DNA of 64,000 nucleotides, taken from the NCBI RefSeq assembly GCF_002101775.1, contig NZ_LQPI01000042.1, forward strand, positions 62,001-126,000. Direction: 5' to 3'. Position 1 is the first letter of the stretch. Each line of letters begins with the position of its first letter. Of this stretch, positions 40,200-49,108 are shown in pieces. The translations under genes were made by a program, and so were the position numbers. Origin of the DNA: Mycolicibacter nonchromogenicus. GTDB taxonomy: Bacteria; Actinomycetota; Actinomycetes; Mycobacteriales; Mycobacteriaceae. Under the pieces are notes generated by a model. It did no database searches, was not told the DNA's origin, and worked only from the letters and a program-made list of their open reading frames with translations.

Positions 40200-41444
40200 G
40201 TGAAGATCCTGATGGTGTCATGGGAGTACCCGCCAGTGGTGATCGGCGGGCTGGGCCGGCATGTGCATCACCTGTCCACCGCGCTGGCCGCCGCCGGGCA
40301 CGACGTCGTCGTGCTGTGCCGGCGCCCCTACGGCACCGACCCCAGCACGCACCCCTCGTCCGACGAGATCAGCGAGGGCGTGCGAGTGGTCGCCGCGGCC
40401 CAAGACCCGCACGAGTTCACCTTCGCCGACGACATGATGGCCTGGACGTTGGCGATGGGTCATTCGATGGTCCGCGCCGGACTGTCGCTCAAGACCGATG
40501 GCGGCCAAAGCGTGTGGCGCCCCGATCTGGTGCACGCCCACGACTGGCTGGTGGCACACCCAGCCATTGCACTGGCCGAATTCTACGATGTGCCTTTGGT
40601 TTCCACGATCCACGCCACCGAAGCCGGACGCCACTCGGGGTGGGTTTCCGGGGCACTGAGCCGTCAGGTGCACGCCGTGGAGTCGTGGCTGGTCCGCGAA
40701 TCCGATTCGCTGATCACCTGCTCAGCCTCGATGCGGGATGAGATCACCGCCCTGTTCGGTCCCGGGCTGGCCGAAACCACCGTGATCCGCAACGGCATTG
40801 ACGCCGCCCGGTGGCCGTTCGCCCGCCGGCAGCCCCGCAGCGGTCCGCCGGAGATCCTGTTCGTCGGGCGCCTCGAATACGAGAAGGGCGTGCACGACAT
40901 CATCGCGGCCCTGCCGCGGATCCGGCGCGCCTACCCCGGGACCACACTGACCGTCGCCGGCGACGGCACCCAGCAGGACTGGCTGGTCGAGTGCGCCCGA
41001 AAGAACCGGGTTCTCAAGGCGACCCGGTTCATCGGCCGGGTCGATCACGACGATCTGTTGGCACTGTTGCACCGGGCCGACGCGGCGGCACTGCCCAGTC
41101 ACTACGAACCGTTCGGTCTGGCGGCACTGGAGGCCGCTGCCGCCGGAACCCCGCTGGTGGTGGCCAATGTGGGCGGACTGGGCGAAGCGGTGATCAACGG
41201 CGAAACCGGCATGTCCTGCCCCCCGCGCGACGTACCGGCCCTGGCCGCGGCGGTCTGCCACGTGCTCGATGACCCGGCCGCCGCCCAGCGCCGCGCTGTC
41301 GCGGCCCGGGAACGGCTCAGCTCCGACTTCGACTGGCACACCGTCGCCGAAGAAACCGCCCAGGTGTACCTGGCGGCCAAACGCCGCGAGCGGGAACCGC
41401 AGCCCCGTCGGCCGATCATCGAGCACGCACTGCCGGACCGGTAA
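40200..41444 (+). CDS. Alpha-(1->4)-glucosyltransferase, GT4, MGLP elongation
   Basis: 414 residues, the same length as Rv3032. GT4 motifs are clear: MVSWEYPPVVIGGLGRHV at the N-terminus, VGRLEYEKGVHDII for the nucleotide-sugar domain, and the E-x7-E motif in EPFGLAALEAAAAGTP. The M. tuberculosis enzyme lengthens MGLP and contributes to glycogen-type glucans. The GTG at 40200 (VKILMVSWEYPP) is fixed by this homology. It forms an operon with the two upstream genes. Confidence 0.93.
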   Translation: MKILMVSWEYPPVVIGGLGRHVHHLSTALAAAGHDVVVLCRRPYGTDPSTHPSSDEISEGVRVVAAAQDPHEFTFADDMMAWTLAMGHSMVRAGLSLKTDGGQSVWRPDLVHAHDWLVAHPAIALAEFYDVPLVSTIHATEAGRHSGWVSGALSRQVHAVESWLVRESDSLITCSASMRDEITALFGPGLAETTVIRNGIDAARWPFARRQPRSGPPEILFVGRLEYEKGVHDIIAALPRIRRAYPGTTLTVAGDGTQQDWLVECARKNRVLKATRFIGRVDHDDLLALLHRADAAALPSHYEPFGLAALEAAAAGTPLVVANVGGLGEAVINGETGMSCPPRDVPALAAAVCHVLDDPAAAQRRAVAARERLSSDFDWHTVAEETAQVYLAAKRREREPQPRRPIIEHALPDR

Positions 41445-41468
41445 CCGCGCCGTCAGGTACCGCTATCC

Positions 41469-42416
41469 CTACAGTGCTGCCAGATACCGCACTCGGTGGG
41501 CGATAACCCGTTGGGACACTTCGGCGTCGGGGGCCAGCAGATCGAACGCATGCGGGCATCCGGGGTACACGTGCAACTCGACGGGGACTCCGGCGGCGAT
41601 CAGCCGTTGTGCGAAGGCGACGTCCTCGGGCGCGAAGATGTCCAGCCCGCCGACGTCAACGTAGGTCGACGGCAGGCCGGACAGGTCGCCGGCGCGGGCC
41701 GGCGCGGCGTAGCCGTCGGCGTCGCCCTCACCCAGCAGCGCTGTCCAGCCGGTGACATTGTCCTCGTAGCTCCAGGTGAGCAGGGTGGCGCCCGCCGCGC
41801 CTGCCTCGCGGGTGCGGTCATCGAGCATGGGATAGATCAACAGCTGAGCCGCTATCGCCGGACCACCCCGGTCGCGGGCCAGCAGACCCACACCCGCGGC
41901 CAGTCCCCCGCCCGCGCTGTCGCCCATCACGGCCAACCGGGATGGGTCGACGCCCAGCTGCCCGGCGTTGTCGCTCAGCCAGCACAACGCCGCGTAACAG
42001 TCCTCAAGTGGAGTCGGATGCGGGAATTCCGGGGCGACACGGTAATCCACCACCAGCATCGGCACGCCGGATGCTGCGACGTAGCCGCGCACCGCCACGT
42101 CGTAGAGCCGACCCAGGTGTCCCCAGTCGAAGATCATGCCGCCGCCGTGCAGGTACAGCACGGCACTGCCGGGCTGATCAGCGCCGGATCGCCGGTACCA
42201 ACGCAGGGCGAGTGCACCGCCGCCGTAGGTCAGCGAAAACTCCTGCGTCTCTACCCCGGTGATCGGCGGCCGCGACTCCAATACCTGATCGAACTGGTGG
42301 CCAACACTGCGCCGCCGGCCGGCGACATCGCCGACCGGCGGCGCCGGCTCATCACCCGCACCGTCGCGCATCGCCAGCAACGCCGCCAGCACCTGCGGGT
42401 CGGGAGGTCCGGCCAT
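41469..42416 (-). CDS. Alpha/beta-hydrolase, hormone-sensitive-lipase-like esterase
   Basis: 315 residues. The oxyanion motif HGGG is in VLYLHGGGMIFDWG; the nucleophile Ser in AVMGDSAGGGLAAG; the Asp in DVGGLDIFAPED; the His in YPGCPHAFDLL. All three catalytic residues are present, so it should hydrolyse short to medium esters. The start ATG overlaps by one base the stop of a 41-codon frame (TGATG), suggesting translational coupling. Confidence 0.9.
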   Translation of the reverse strand: MAGPPDPQVLAALLAMRDGAGDEPAPPVGDVAGRRRSVGHQFDQVLESRPPITGVETQEFSLTYGGGALALRWYRRSGADQPGSAVLYLHGGGMIFDWGHLGRLYDVAVRGYVAASGVPMLVVDYRVAPEFPHPTPLEDCYAALCWLSDNAGQLGVDPSRLAVMGDSAGGGLAAGVGLLARDRGGPAIAAQLLIYPMLDDRTREAGAAGATLLTWSYEDNVTGWTALLGEGDADGYAAPARAGDLSGLPSTYVDVGGLDIFAPEDVAFAQRLIAAGVPVELHVYPGCPHAFDLLAPDAEVSQRVIAHRVRYLAAL

Positions 42417-42541
42417 CAGGGCCGCGCCCCGGGCGCCGCGGGGGCCTCGGTCTCCGGATCCGCTTTGGCGGACAACCCATATGGTGAGTCGTTGACCATC
42501 CGCGGCGCACCGGTCAGCAGCGGGGTCAGCACACCGGTCAC
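42416..42541 (-). CDS. Possible 41-residue small protein coupled to the esterase
   Basis: From GTG at 42541 to TGA at 42416-42418, with G/C mostly at third positions, as in coding DNA here. The peptide begins MTGVLTPLLTGAPRMV and ends Pro/Ala-rich. Its stop shares one base with the esterase ATG. It is not recognised. It might be a real leader-type peptide, the remnant of a longer gene, or chance. Confidence 0.35.
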   Translation of the reverse strand: MTGVLTPLLTGAPRMVNDSPYGLSAKADPETEAPAAPGARP

Positions 42542-42580
42542 AGCCCCCAGGCTAACGGCGCGGGACTGACGTGATCAGTC

Positions 42581-42592
42581 AATTGATCAATT
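42581..42592. promoter_or_regulatory. Perfect 12-bp palindrome in a divergent gap
   Basis: AATTGATCAATT is fully symmetric, and a further TGATCA lies just to the left (42572-42577). It is AT-rich in GC-rich surroundings and sits between the esterase unit and the LLM oxidoreductase gene, 43 bases before the latter. Confidence 0.5.
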
Positions 42593-42634
42593 CGTGCGCT
42601 ACGGTGACGCCCAGGAGGTGACCGGTCGATTCCC

Positions 42635-43612
42635 ATGCCACTGCTGAGTGCCTTACGCCTGAACATGACGAATGCCCCCGGCGCCGGACATGCCGAACGC
42701 TACCGGGCAGCATTGGCGATGGCCTCCTATGCCGACGCCAACGGCGTCACCGCGATCGGTTGCGAAGAACATCATCTTGCGGCCACCGGCTGGCTGCCGG
42801 CCCCGCTGATGATGGCCGCCGCCGTCGCGGGATGCACCACCGATATCCGCATCAGCGTCAACGCGCTGCTGGTACCGCTGTACGACCCGGTGCGCCTTGC
42901 CGAAGACATCGCGGTGCTCGACCAGTTGTCTGCCGGGCGGGTCAGCTTCGTCGCCGGAATCGGTTACCGCCCTGAGGAATACCACGCCGTGGGCAAAGAT
43001 TTCCGGCGTCGGGGACGACTGATGGACGAATGCCTTCAGGTGCTCCTCAAGTCCTGGGGCGATGAGCCGTTCGAATACCACGGTCGGATGATCGATGTGA
43101 CGCCCAAGCCGTACACCAAGCCGCATCCGATGTTCTTCATCGGCGGGATGAGCACCGCGGCCGCCCGCCGTGCCGCCCGATTCGGATTGCCGTTCTCGCC
43201 GCCGATGCCGATGCCCGAGATCGAGGCGACGTATCGAGAGGAACTGGCCCGCAACGGCAGACAGGGTTTCGTATTCAGTCCCGAGAACGGCAACACCGTG
43301 ACTCACCTGACCACCGATCCGGAGGCGACGTGGGCGCGATGTGGCCGGTATTTCCTGCACGAGGCAACCGAATACAGCTCGTGGGCTGTGCCGGAGGTGC
43401 CCCGCCCCAACGAGGCGCCTACCGCCACGATCGATGAGATGCGCGCGTCCACCAAGATCGAGGTGCTGACTCCCGAAGAGCTCGTCGCGCAGTGTCGCGC
43501 CGGCCGTAGCGGGGTGACCCTGCACCCGCTGATCGGCGGCCTGCCCCTCGACGACGGGTGGGAGAGCCTGCGCCTTCTGGTCGAAAAGGTGCTGCCGGCG
43601 CTGGCGCCCTAG
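42635..43612 (+). CDS. LLM-class flavin-dependent oxidoreductase
   Basis: 325 residues. A luciferase-like TIM barrel: GCEEHHLAATGWLPAPLMMAAAVAG, ISVNALLVPLYDPVRLAEDIAVLDQLSAGRVSFVAGIGYRPEEY. Such proteins use FMN or F420; which one cannot be told from sequence. The substrate is unknown. It is divergent from the esterase and may share a regulator acting at the palindrome between them. The next gene begins 35 bases downstream on the same strand. Confidence 0.86.
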   Translation: MPLLSALRLNMTNAPGAGHAERYRAALAMASYADANGVTAIGCEEHHLAATGWLPAPLMMAAAVAGCTTDIRISVNALLVPLYDPVRLAEDIAVLDQLSAGRVSFVAGIGYRPEEYHAVGKDFRRRGRLMDECLQVLLKSWGDEPFEYHGRMIDVTPKPYTKPHPMFFIGGMSTAAARRAARFGLPFSPPMPMPEIEATYREELARNGRQGFVFSPENGNTVTHLTTDPEATWARCGRYFLHEATEYSSWAVPEVPRPNEAPTATIDEMRASTKIEVLTPEELVAQCRAGRSGVTLHPLIGGLPLDDGWESLRLLVEKVLPALAP

Positions 43613-43647
43613 CCGAGCCGGCCCAGCGCTGCTGCTTCTCCGATACC

Positions 43648-44493
43648 ATGGGCGCGGTGGACCATCCAGCCGAACCCAGAGTCGACGCCAGTGCACTGAA
43701 TGGGGTTTCGGAAACCGCCCTGATGACGCTCAATGGGCGGGCACACCAGGCCGCACTCCCCGACGCCATCATCGACGACCCGGAGGCGATTCGACTCGTC
43801 GAATCCATCGCGTTCGACTTCGACAAATTCGGGCGTCGTGGCCAGGAGATGGCCTTGCGGTCGCTGGCCGTCGATCGATGCGCGACAGCGTATCTGCGTG
43901 AGCACCCCGATGCGACGGTCGTCGCGCTCGCCGAGGGCTTCCAAACCAGCTTCTGGCGCTTGAACCGTGCCATCCCCGATCCGCGGTTCAGGTGGGTGTC
44001 AGTGGATTTGGAGCCGGTGATGCGGCTTCGCGAACAATTGCTGCCGGCTTCCCCGCGCATCACCAACCTGGCGCAGTCGGCGTTGGACTACAGCTGGATG
44101 GAACAGGTCGACTCCAGTTCCGGCGTCTTCATCACCGCCGAAGGTCTGCTGATGTATCTGCAGCCGCACGAGGCGATGGACCTCATCTCGGCGTGCGCGC
44201 AACGTTTCCCCGGCGGTCAGATGTTCTTCGATGTGCCACCGACCCTGGTCAAGCGGTTGGCTCCGCGGGGAATGCGCGCATCGAAGCACTATCGCGTGCC
44301 CCCGATGCCGTTCAGCCTGTCGGCAGGTCAGCTCGCGCGACTGCCCCAGACGGTGCCCGGTATCAGCGCCGTGCACGATGTGCCGATACCGAAGGGGCGG
44401 GGCCTGTTCTTCGGAACGCTGTACCCGGCCCTCTGGCAGTGGGGACCAGCCAAGAACCTCCGGGGCGCATACACCCTGCTCGAGTTCGGCTGA
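43648..44493 (+). CDS. Class I SAM methyltransferase, LCMT/TcmP-like
   Basis: 281 residues. It fits the leucine carboxyl methyltransferase-like family (PF04072), common in mycobacteria: a SAM site near VVALAEGFQTSFWRL, WVSVDLEPVMRLRE, and FITAEGLLMYLQPHEAMDLI. The usual family motif GAGLDTR is replaced by AEGFQTSFW, seen in the TcmP-like branch. The methylated substrate is unknown. It probably shares a transcript with the LLM oxidoreductase. Confidence 0.83.
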   Translation: MGAVDHPAEPRVDASALNGVSETALMTLNGRAHQAALPDAIIDDPEAIRLVESIAFDFDKFGRRGQEMALRSLAVDRCATAYLREHPDATVVALAEGFQTSFWRLNRAIPDPRFRWVSVDLEPVMRLREQLLPASPRITNLAQSALDYSWMEQVDSSSGVFITAEGLLMYLQPHEAMDLISACAQRFPGGQMFFDVPPTLVKRLAPRGMRASKHYRVPPMPFSLSAGQLARLPQTVPGISAVHDVPIPKGRGLFFGTLYPALWQWGPAKNLRGAYTLLEFG

Positions 44494-44507
44494 GCACACC
44501 GGGCGAG

Positions 44508-44906
44508 TCAGCTGCTGCCGGGTGCGGCGACGATTTCCAGGCCGATGTGCACCTTGTCTATTCCGCCGCGCACCAGCGAGTGCGGGACGAACCACCAGGC
44601 GTGCCACCAGTACCGCTTGACGACGGCACGGTAGACCTGTCGGGTCTCGGACTTGGGCAGGACACGGGCGACTGCCTCAACGGGATCGCCCTTGGGTTTA
44701 CCCAGGACTCCGCATTTTTGGATGGTGACCCGTGGAGTGTTGTTGATCCGCTTGGTTTTCCACGACCCGTCGTCGGTGATGACCCAGAGCCGATCCCCGA
44801 CCGGCGCGCCCCAGACCGGGGTGGGCTTGGGCTTGCCGTCTTTTGTGAACGTCGTCAGCAGCAGGTACTTCTCCCGGTACACATCGGAGAATGCCGGTGT
44901 CGTCAT
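44508..44906 (-). CDS. PPOX-class F420-dependent oxidoreductase
   Basis: 132 residues. A small split-barrel flavin protein: YREKYLLLTTFTKDGKPKPTPVWGAPVGDRLWVITDDGSWKTKRI is the common F420/FMN-binding part. It reduces or oxidises an unknown substrate. ATG 44906 (MTTPAFSDVY) fits the family start; an ATG 13 codons earlier is less likely. It is convergent with the methyltransferase. Confidence 0.85.
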   Translation of the reverse strand: MTTPAFSDVYREKYLLLTTFTKDGKPKPTPVWGAPVGDRLWVITDDGSWKTKRINNTPRVTIQKCGVLGKPKGDPVEAVARVLPKSETRQVYRAVVKRYWWHAWWFVPHSLVRGGIDKVHIGLEIVAAPGSS

Positions 44907-44990
44907 CAGCCGATTCTGGCAGGTTTCGACGAATAGTTGGGGCATACGCGCGCCCCGACGGGCGCGAACAGCCGGGTCCGCGCTCGCGAC

Positions 44991-45731
44991 TCAGCCCTGG
45001 GCGGCCTTCTTGCGCTCGATGTCGGCCAGCGCGGCGGCCAGCTCAGCCCGCTCCGCGGCCGAGGTCTCCCAGGCCAGTTTGCGGTTCTTGACCACCTTGG
45101 CCGGCGCGCCGACGGCGATCGAATAGTCGGGAATGACGCCCTTGACCACCGCGTGTGCGCCCAGTACGCACCCGCGGCCGACGCTGGTGTCGCGCAGGAT
45201 GGTGACCTTCGCCGCGATCCAGGTGTCCGGGCCGATGCGCACCGGGCTCTTGATGATGCCCTGGTCCTTGATCGGCACGTTGATGTCATCCATCTTGTGG
45301 TCGAAGTCGCAGACGTAGCACCAGTCGGCCATGAGCACGGAATCACCGAGCTCGATGTCGAGATAGGTGTTGATGACGTTGTCGCGTCCCAGCACCACCT
45401 TGTCGCCGAACCGCAGTGAGCCCTCGTGTGCCCGGATGGTGTTCTTGTCGCCGATGTGCACCCAGCGGCCGATCTCCATGTACGACATCTCCGGGGTGGC
45501 CTGGATCTCCACGCCCTTGCCCAGGAAGACCATGCCACGGGTGATGATGTGGGGGTTGGCCAGCTTGAACTTCAGCAGCCGCCAGTAGCGCACCAGGTAC
45601 CACGGCGTGTACGCCCGGTTGGCCAGCACCCAGCGCAACGAGGCCAGCGTCAGGAACCTGGCCTGGCGCGGGTCACGCAGGCGCGAACCCCGCCAGCGTT
45701 TGTGGATCGGAGCACCCCACATCGTCGTCAT
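44991..45731 (-). CDS. Hexapeptide-repeat acyltransferase of the MGLP region
   Basis: 246 residues, homologous to Rv3034c. A left-handed beta-helix is made of hexapeptide repeats (IGRWVHIGDKNTIRA, VRIGPDTWIAAKVTILRDTSVGRGCVLGAHAVVKG), ending YSIAVGAPAKVVKN. Such enzymes acetylate or acylate sugars. It may modify MGLP with acetyl or short acyl groups, which is inference from position. The C-terminus is helical and charged (AAERAELAAALADIERKKAA). Confidence 0.86.
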   Translation of the reverse strand: MTTMWGAPIHKRWRGSRLRDPRQARFLTLASLRWVLANRAYTPWYLVRYWRLLKFKLANPHIITRGMVFLGKGVEIQATPEMSYMEIGRWVHIGDKNTIRAHEGSLRFGDKVVLGRDNVINTYLDIELGDSVLMADWCYVCDFDHKMDDINVPIKDQGIIKSPVRIGPDTWIAAKVTILRDTSVGRGCVLGAHAVVKGVIPDYSIAVGAPAKVVKNRKLAWETSAAERAELAAALADIERKKAAQG

Positions 45732-45822
45732 GGCCGGAAAGCCTACGCGAGCGTGTTCGCGCCACGCGCTACCCTCACCAGGACTCGTTCACACACCCGG
45801 CCGAGGATTGGGGATTTCCACT

Positions 45823-47121
45823 GTGTTGCGGCGACGTGGTGTCCTGGCCGGAATCGCCATGGTGACGTTGGCAGGGCTGCTCGGCGGCTGCGCCAACACC
45901 GATTCGTGGGTTCAGGCCGCACCCGCGCCGGGCTGGCCCGCCCAGTACGCCGACGCCGCGAACAGCAGTCATACCGCCACAGCAGGAGCCACCGACCTGC
46001 AGCTGGACTGGATCCGCTCGGTCAAAGGTGAGCTGGGGGCCCAGCCCGCGCTGGGCGTCCACGGCTGGATGGTGCTCAACGCGGCGACGGAGTCCGGTTG
46101 CTCGCTGATGCAGTGGGAGAACGCCGACCGCGGCCGGCAGCGCTGGTGCACGCGACTGCATCAGGGCGGTGGGTTCTTCGGTGCGCTCATCGATGGCTTC
46201 GACAACGTCTACGTCGGGCAACCGGGCGCCATGCTGTCGTTTCCGCCCACCCAGTGGATCCGCTGGCGCGCCCCGGTGATCGGCATGCCCTCCACGCCGC
46301 GGATCCTCGGTGACGGCCTGCTGCTGGTCGTCACCCATCTGGGCCAGGTGCTGATTTTCGACGCGCATCGCGGCACGGTCGTCGGGACGCCGTTGGACCT
46401 GGTGGACGGTGTCGACCCGAACGACTTCCGGCGCGGGCTGTCCGACTGTGCCGCGGCCCGGCCGGACTGTCCGGTCGCCGCCGCACCTGCCTTCTCGCCG
46501 CAGAGCAACATCGCGGTGGTGAGCCTGTGGCAGCCGGGCGCCAAGGAGTCCGGCCTGGTCGGTCTCAGATACCACCCGGGTGGTGTTCCGCTGCTCACTC
46601 AGGAGTGGGCCAGCGATGCCGTCGCGGCCGGGGTGCTGGCCAGTCCCGTCCTGTCCGCCGACGGTTCGACGGTCTACGTCAACGGACGCGACCAGCGGCT
46701 GTGGGCGATCAACGCCGCGGACGGCAAAGCGAAATGGTCGGTGCCGTTGAAGTTCCTGGCCCAGACACCCCCTGCGGTGACGCCCGGCGGGCTGATCGTC
46801 TCAGGCGGTGGCCCCGACACCGAACTGGTGGCCTATGCCGACCGCGGCGACTACGCCGAGCAGGTATGGCGCCGCGAGGACACCGTGCCGCTGTCGTCGT
46901 CGAGTCTGGCCGGCGAGGTCGGCTACACCGTGGTCGCCGGCACCAGCCTCGGGCCCGCGGGTCTGTCGCTGTTGGTGTTCGACCCCTCCGACGGCCACAC
47001 CCTCAACAGCTATCCGCTGCCCGAAGCGCGCGGGTTTCCCCTCGGCGTGTCGGTCGGCAATGACCGGCGGGTGGCGGTGGCCACCAGCGCAGGTCAGGTG
47101 TTCAGCTTCGCCCCCGCCTAG
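45823..47121 (+). CDS. PQQ-type beta-propeller lipoprotein
   Basis: 432 residues, homologous to Rv3035. Signal peptide with lipobox LLGGC (about Cys 23). The mature part is a seven- or eight-bladed propeller of the PQQ-dehydrogenase-like type (GTVYVNG-like repeat SADGSTVYVNGRDQRLWAINAADGKAKWSV). No PQQ-binding residues can be claimed, so it may be a scaffold. The GTG at 45823 follows GGGGA. The gene ends overlapping the convergent TB22.2-like gene by three bases. Confidence 0.83.
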   Translation: MLRRRGVLAGIAMVTLAGLLGGCANTDSWVQAAPAPGWPAQYADAANSSHTATAGATDLQLDWIRSVKGELGAQPALGVHGWMVLNAATESGCSLMQWENADRGRQRWCTRLHQGGGFFGALIDGFDNVYVGQPGAMLSFPPTQWIRWRAPVIGMPSTPRILGDGLLLVVTHLGQVLIFDAHRGTVVGTPLDLVDGVDPNDFRRGLSDCAAARPDCPVAAAPAFSPQSNIAVVSLWQPGAKESGLVGLRYHPGGVPLLTQEWASDAVAAGVLASPVLSADGSTVYVNGRDQRLWAINAADGKAKWSVPLKFLAQTPPAVTPGGLIVSGGGPDTELVAYADRGDYAEQVWRREDTVPLSSSSLAGEVGYTVVAGTSLGPAGLSLLVFDPSDGHTLNSYPLPEARGFPLGVSVGNDRRVAVATSAGQVFSFAPA

Positions 47122-47816
47122 ACCTCCAGCGGCGGAAGCGCCGTGCGGGGCACCTTCACCGAGGCGGCACCGGCGCTGAGCGGCAACAGTTCGCCGGGAG
47201 CGAAATAGAAGATCACGTCGTCGTCGGTGATGGCGAAGTTCTGGTAATGCCCCGGGTCCATCCCCGAGCCGGAGGAGATCAGGATCGCCGGCACTCCGGT
47301 CTGGCGCTCGAGGTCGCGCTGCACCACCGGAAAGATCGCCTCCAGTGGTTTGCTGTTGGGTGCGAACAGGGTCTCGAAGGTGATCGGCTTACGGGCTCCG
47401 AGGTCGTAGTTGAACGACTGATACCAGGTCGACGGCTGCGGGCCGCCCAGGTCTTGGAAGATCTTCAGCACCACGCTCTGGGTGCCCTTGGGAGCCTGAC
47501 CCGAGCGATGCTGCTCGGATGTGGCGTCCATTTCGTAGGGCATGTCGCGCGACCCCGGTGACTTGGCCACGGTCAGAAATCCGTCGCGGTTCTGCACCAG
47601 GTAGTCGGTGAGGGTCTGCTGGTCGGGATAGTCGACCGGAAACCGCATGTCGAGGGTGTAGCTGGCGTTGGACGAGTGCACGTGGCACTGCCCTGCGTCG
47701 AGCGTGCCGCCCAGTTCGGCACACGGCGACACCGCGCCCGCAGCGGGCACACCGGTCATCCCCAGCCAGCTGCCCATTGCACCGCCCGCCAACAGGGCGG
47801 CCACCAGAATGCGCAT
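47118..47816 (-). CDS. Secreted DUF3298-type protein, TB22.2-like
   Basis: 232 residues. A signal peptide (MRILVAALLAGGAMGSWLG) is followed by a mature domain with SYTLDMRFPVDYPDQQTLTDYL and ISSGSGMDPGHYQNFAITDDDVIFYFAPGELLP, typical of DUF3298/RsiV-like domains. Homologous to TB22.2 (Rv3036c), a secreted antigen reported to have esterase activity. ATG 47816 begins the signal peptide. It is convergent with the propeller lipoprotein. Confidence 0.86.
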   Translation of the reverse strand: MRILVAALLAGGAMGSWLGMTGVPAAGAVSPCAELGGTLDAGQCHVHSSNASYTLDMRFPVDYPDQQTLTDYLVQNRDGFLTVAKSPGSRDMPYEMDATSEQHRSGQAPKGTQSVVLKIFQDLGGPQPSTWYQSFNYDLGARKPITFETLFAPNSKPLEAIFPVVQRDLERQTGVPAILISSGSGMDPGHYQNFAITDDDVIFYFAPGELLPLSAGAASVKVPRTALPPLEV

Positions 47817-47893
47817 TGTCGGATTGTCTCGCTTTGTCTCGACTTGCCGCAGCAAGCAGGAATGGCCCCTAAGCCGCCAGCCTACCGGGAGCC

Positions 47894-49108
47894 TCAACGC
47901 GACGGACGGCAGATGAAGGCAATCGCGCGGGCTGCTGCCCCGGTCCCGAGGCGGGTGATCACCACCGACAGGGCCTGTGTCCCCCGCAACCGCAGCCGGC
48001 GCCGCAGACCGTCCGGATCGGCCTGCACATCGCGTACGCCCCGCACCAGAATTTCCAGGGCACCGCAGTCGCGGGCCGCCAATGCCTGACGGAGGCGCTT
48101 TTCGCTGTAGGCCAGGGTTTCGAGCACCTCGAAGCCGCGGACTCCCGGCGGCAACTCGTCGCCGGACAGATAGGCGATGTCGGGGTCGAGCTGCCACAGC
48201 CCGTGCCGGGCGCCGTACTGGCGGACCAGGCCGGCCCGCACCACCGCGCCGTCGGGGTCGATCAGCCAGCGCCCCGCCGGACGCACATCGCAGTCCGACG
48301 GGTCGGCGTCGGTGATCTGCTCGTCGCGGTCGAGGATCACCGCCCGGCGGCGCACCCCGGATTCGGTCAGCCCCGGCGACCACAGACAGGCCTCTCGCAC
48401 TGAGGCACGCCACGAGGTGACTTCGATCTCGCCGGCAAAGCCGAGTGCCCCGAGCTTCTCGAAGTCGATTCCGGGAGCAACCTTCACCGCCATGTCACGG
48501 TCGTCGTAGACATCCAGCAACCGGTCCAGAGCCGGCTGATAGTCGGCCGGATCGAACTGACGCCGCCCGCCGCCGCGCCGGCCGGGGTCGGCCAGGACCA
48601 CGGTGCCGCGACTGACCGGCGCCAGCGCATCGGCGCGGGCGACGACAACGCCGGCCACGTTGTGGCGCGCCATCGCCAGCCGGACCGGGTCCAGGTCGCT
48701 GCCCAGGATCCGATCCGCCGGCAGGCCGGCTGCCAGGAACGCTGCCAGCTCGGTGCCGATCGAGCAGGTCACGTCGTGTACCACGGCACCCGGGGCCGCG
48801 GCTGCGATCCGGTGGGCCCGGTGCCGTGCCACCGGCGCCGCGCTGGCCTGCTGCAGGGCCTCGTCGGTGAACAGCCACCGCGACGTCTCGGGCAGCTCGG
48901 CCAGTTTTGCAGCGGCCCGCCGGCGCAGCAGGACGGTCTCGACCAACGCCGGTGTCCGGGCGCCGAAGCGACCCCGAAGGGCGGCGACGTCGGCGATCCG
49001 GGTGGCGTCGGTGAGTGCGAATCCGCCGACCTCGGCCAGGGCGGTGCTCCCGGCCGGGGAGCTCAGATAGCCGACATCGTCGACTTCAAATCTGAAGCCG
49101 GCTTTCAG
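47894..49108 (-). CDS. SAM methyltransferase with THUMP-like domain, CTG start
   Basis: 404 residues, homologous to Rv3037c. The SAM site is VVHDVTCSIGTELAAFLAAG (about residue 110) with ILGSDLDPVRLAMARHN and VLADPGRRGGGRR, and a THUMP-like C-terminal part follows. It may act on RNA or on MGLP. Conserved coding sequence (VDDVGYLSSPAGSTALAEVGGF) extends upstream of the first GTG/TTG/ATG-type codon (TTG 48946) to a CTG at 49108, which overlaps the stop of the preceding gene as CTGA. No ATG, GTG or TTG exists in frame before 48946, so CTG is the likely start. Confidence 0.82.
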   Translation of the reverse strand: MKAGFRFEVDDVGYLSSPAGSTALAEVGGFALTDATRIADVAALRGRFGARTPALVETVLLRRRAAAKLAELPETSRWLFTDEALQQASAAPVARHRAHRIAAAAPGAVVHDVTCSIGTELAAFLAAGLPADRILGSDLDPVRLAMARHNVAGVVVARADALAPVSRGTVVLADPGRRGGGRRQFDPADYQPALDRLLDVYDDRDMAVKVAPGIDFEKLGALGFAGEIEVTSWRASVREACLWSPGLTESGVRRRAVILDRDEQITDADPSDCDVRPAGRWLIDPDGAVVRAGLVRQYGARHGLWQLDPDIAYLSGDELPPGVRGFEVLETLAYSEKRLRQALAARDCGALEILVRGVRDVQADPDGLRRRLRLRGTQALSVVITRLGTGAAARAIAFICRPSR

